Below are positions 62,257 through 64,000 of a stretch of 64,000 bases of DNA, in pieces (the stretch's first letter is position 1; the number at the start of each line of letters is the position of its first letter). Under the pieces are notes generated by a model that had not been told where the DNA came from, did no database searches, and worked only from the letters and a program-made list of their open reading frames with translations. Position numbers and translations under genes: made by a program. This DNA comes from JBEKTW01 sp049515655 (GTDB lineage Bacteria > Bacteroidota > Ignavibacteria > UBA10030 > SZUA-254), in contig JBEKTW010000002.1 of NCBI GenBank assembly GCA_049515655.1, positions 1 to 64,000 of the forward strand, read 5' to 3'.

Positions 62257-62928
62257 TCAGCTTCGTATGTGAAAAAACAGATAAACCGCCACGGCGGTCG
62301 TTCCAACAATGATCAAGGGCTCGATGAAGCGGTCGAGAGCATTATCATCGGGAAGAATCGCATGTGTACTCTTGAGAACGGGCTGCTCGAGAATTGAGAT
62401 TTCTTCCACAAGCACCGTGTCAACATCGTCCCGAAAGAGAGTCCGGCTCGAGCGGATCTCATGCGTTTCATTGTCGGATGTTTGATACGCCAGCGAGACG
62501 GTAGCGGTTCGCCGAATCTTCGCGGACCCGAAAATGCCTTCATGGAACAGTCCATCGTAGTGGATTTGCATATTCACGATCATTGCATTCACTGAATACC
62601 GTGCAGTTGTCGCCCGGCCAGGCTGGTCACCCTTTGGGAGAGTATCCGAGAATACCTGGGTCCCCAATTCCCGCAGAGCGGCAGTTAATGACTGCTCCAC
62701 GAGCCATGAATCGTCGGCAGGCTGAATTCTCACCGATATGCGGTCGCCCGGCTCAAATTTCGATTGAGCTGCAATATCCTTGCTTAATCTGATAAGGATG
62801 CCCTGGAGAACCTCGAGATTGGTTTTCGTCGCACCGTGCGTATCACTTCCCCCACTCATCGAGCACAGTGACGTGTTCTCCAAACCAATCAGAAGAACGA
62901 CAACACCGACGATTTTTTTATTCAACAA
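62257..62928 (-). CDS. Exported/membrane-anchored protein of unknown function
   Basis: A 223-aa protein with an N-terminal hydrophobic segment (IVGVVVLLIGLENTSLC) and a C-terminal helix (EPLIIVGTTAVAVYLFFHIRS), so it may be held at both ends. The middle has GDRISVRIQPADDSWLVEQSLTAALREL and TVSLAYQT, looking like a small mixed alpha/beta domain, somewhat as in LPS- or curli-assembly-type proteins. I cannot assign a family. It lies between the dehydrogenase gene and bamD in one operon, which hints at an envelope role. Confidence 0.72.
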   Translation of the reverse strand: MLNKKIVGVVVLLIGLENTSLCSMSGGSDTHGATKTNLEVLQGILIRLSKDIAAQSKFEPGDRISVRIQPADDSWLVEQSLTAALRELGTQVFSDTLPKGDQPGRATTARYSVNAMIVNMQIHYDGLFHEGIFGSAKIRRTATVSLAYQTSDNETHEIRSSRTLFRDDVDTVLVEEISILEQPVLKSTHAILPDDNALDRFIEPLIIVGTTAVAVYLFFHIRS

Positions 62929-62944
62929 TCCGACCTGCCGATGA

Positions 62945-64000
62945 TTAGCCGTAGATACCCCGCACCTTCAATGTTCTTGCGACTTTGTCAATCGCGATAA
63001 TGTACGCTGCAATTCTGAGGGATACCTTGTAGTGTTGAGCGGTACTGTAGACGGTCTCGAACGATTGGCGCATCATCCGTTCCAACCTTCGGTTGACCCT
63101 GTCAAGAGTCCAGAAATAGCCAATCCGATCCTGTACCCACTCAAAGTATGAAACGGTCACACCGCCTGCATTCGCAAGGATATCCGGTATGACCATGATT
63201 CCCTTTTGCTGAAGGATCGGGTCTGCGTTTGCCACTGTCGGACCGTTTGCTCCCTCACAGATGATTTTTGCCTTAATCTTCGCCGCATTCTTTGCCGTGA
63301 TTTGGCCTTCCCGTGCGGCGGGCACCAGGACATCGCACGGCAGTTCAAGGAACGCCTCTGGGCGGATATGGTCGGCACCGGGGAAGCCTTTCAACAGACG
63401 ATGGGCGCTCACCCATTTCAATGCTTCTTCGATATTAATTCCCTTGGTGTTCACACACGACGTACTGACGTCGGAAATGCCGACGACCTTGCATCCGTGT
63501 TCGGCGAGGAGCTGGGCGGTCACCGACCCGACATTGCCGAAACCCTGAACAACGACGGTCGTGTCGATGGGTTTGATGCCGAGCTTCTCCATCGCAGCAA
63601 GCGTGGTAATCATGCATCCTCGTCCCGTGGCTTCGCGGCGGCCAAGCGAGCCGCCGATGATCAGCGGCTTGCCCGTTACAACCGCCGTTTCTGTCCGCTT
63701 CATGTGCATGCTGTACGTATCCATGATCCATGCCATGACCTGCTCGTCGGTATTCATATCGGGAGCCGGGATGTCGCGGTCGGGGCCGAATACATCGAGC
63801 AGGTTCGATGTATACCGGCGTGTGATCTTCTCGAGTTCAACTCTTGTAAGTTTTGTAACGTCGCAACGCACCGCGCCTTTCGCGCCGCCAAATGGAATAT
63901 TCATCACCGCGCACTTCCAGGTCATCCACGCAGCGAGGGCTTTCACTTCATCCAATGAGACGTCGGGAGCATAACGGATGCCGCCTTTCGAAGGGCCAAG
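62945..64000 (-). CDS. Glu/Leu/Phe/Val dehydrogenase (glutamate dehydrogenase), 5' end cut
   Basis: An NAD(P)-dependent amino-acid dehydrogenase, open to the window edge. The catalytic Lys motif is partly seen in GPSKGGIRYAP, followed by the substrate-binding GGAKG, and DRDIPAPDMNT, TGRGC, and GFGNVGS of the Rossmann domain. Its C-terminal RRLERMM...YKVSLRIAAYIIAI is typical of glutamate dehydrogenase. Only about 350 codons are visible. The start lies outside the window. It is upstream of the unknown gene by 16 bp. Confidence 0.93.
   Translation of the reverse strand, partial: LGPSKGGIRYAPDVSLDEVKALAAWMTWKCAVMNIPFGGAKGAVRCDVTKLTRVELEKITRRYTSNLLDVFGPDRDIPAPDMNTDEQVMAWIMDTYSMHMKRTETAVVTGKPLIIGGSLGRREATGRGCMITTLAAMEKLGIKPIDTTVVVQGFGNVGSVTAQLLAEHGCKVVGISDVSTSCVNTKGINIEEALKWVSAHRLLKGFPGADHIRPEAFLELPCDVLVPAAREGQITAKNAAKIKAKIICEGANGPTVANADPILQQKGIMVIPDILANAGGVTVSYFEWVQDRIGYFWTLDRVNRRLERMMRQSFETVYSTAQHYKVSLRIAAYIIAIDKVARTLKVRGIYG

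Overview
This looks like chromosome of a Gram-negative, double-membrane bacterium, most likely from the Bacteroidota/Chlorobiota/Ignavibacteriota side of the tree. That placement is inferred from gene content: BamD, lipoproteins, a CusABC-type efflux system, system I heme-export genes, a bacillithiol-type deacetylase (BshB1), short PurL, MutS2, and a divergent tryptophanase/TrpB2 pair. Dispersed AT-rich repeats are also present. Genes run mostly on the minus strand in compact housekeeping operons. Plus-strand metal-handling and envelope blocks are set between them.

Layout. 1-2.2 kb: dapF, then a decayed Rieske/cytochrome b locus and a perfect 96-bp tandem duplication. 2.2-8.6 kb: a minus-strand operon SDR-yqeY-cvpA-mutS2 followed by purL. 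8.8-13.1 kb: a plus-strand zinc/manganese-type uptake operon (His/Cys small protein, outer-membrane protein, ZnuA-like binding protein, ABC-3 permease fused to HEAT repeats) with no ATPase gene, then a redoxin pseudogene. 13.7-17 kb: envelope genes (TolB-like propeller, lipoprotein, M28-PDZ peptidase). 17-21.5 kb: a tnaA-Yip1-zinicin operon facing a trpB2. 21.5-24 kb: SDR, enoyl-CoA hydratase and apt, preceded by a broken ygfZ-like gene that probably once headed the operon.

24.5-36 kb is the accessory part. It holds a RelB/YafQ toxin-antitoxin pair, tRNA-Lys with a duplicated 3' end flanking a paired-hairpin structure, an integrase scrap, an AT-rich gene for a polytopic membrane metallopeptidase, DUF169, a sugar nucleotidyltransferase, a YncE-like propeller, a DUF3300-like proline-repeat protein, and two lipoproteins. 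Two near-identical copies of a dispersed repeat (30.9 and 44.6 kb) and a diverged inverted third copy (56.9 kb) lie between operons.

36-44.6 kb is a long minus-strand housekeeping operon: xseA-xseB-dxs-oxidoreductase-SAM hydroxide adenosyltransferase-ribD-ribE-hypothetical-secG. 45-56 kb is bshB1 followed by a copper/silver resistance region: a perfect 22-bp palindrome, a Cys-rich secreted protein, CusC/B/A-like efflux, a Cys/Met/Lys-rich secreted protein, an HMA lipoprotein, and a YHS-HMA-P-type ATPase. The genes cover cytosolic export, periplasmic binding and trans-envelope efflux. 56-58.5 kb is ccmABC. 58.7-64 kb holds a VCBS protein, an acyl-CoA thioesterase, bamD, an unknown membrane-anchored protein, and a glutamate dehydrogenase cut by the window edge.

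Five recognisable pseudogenes (Rieske, cytochrome b, redoxin, ygfZ, integrase) suggest ongoing gene loss. All functional statements come from reading protein motifs by eye; no database search was run.
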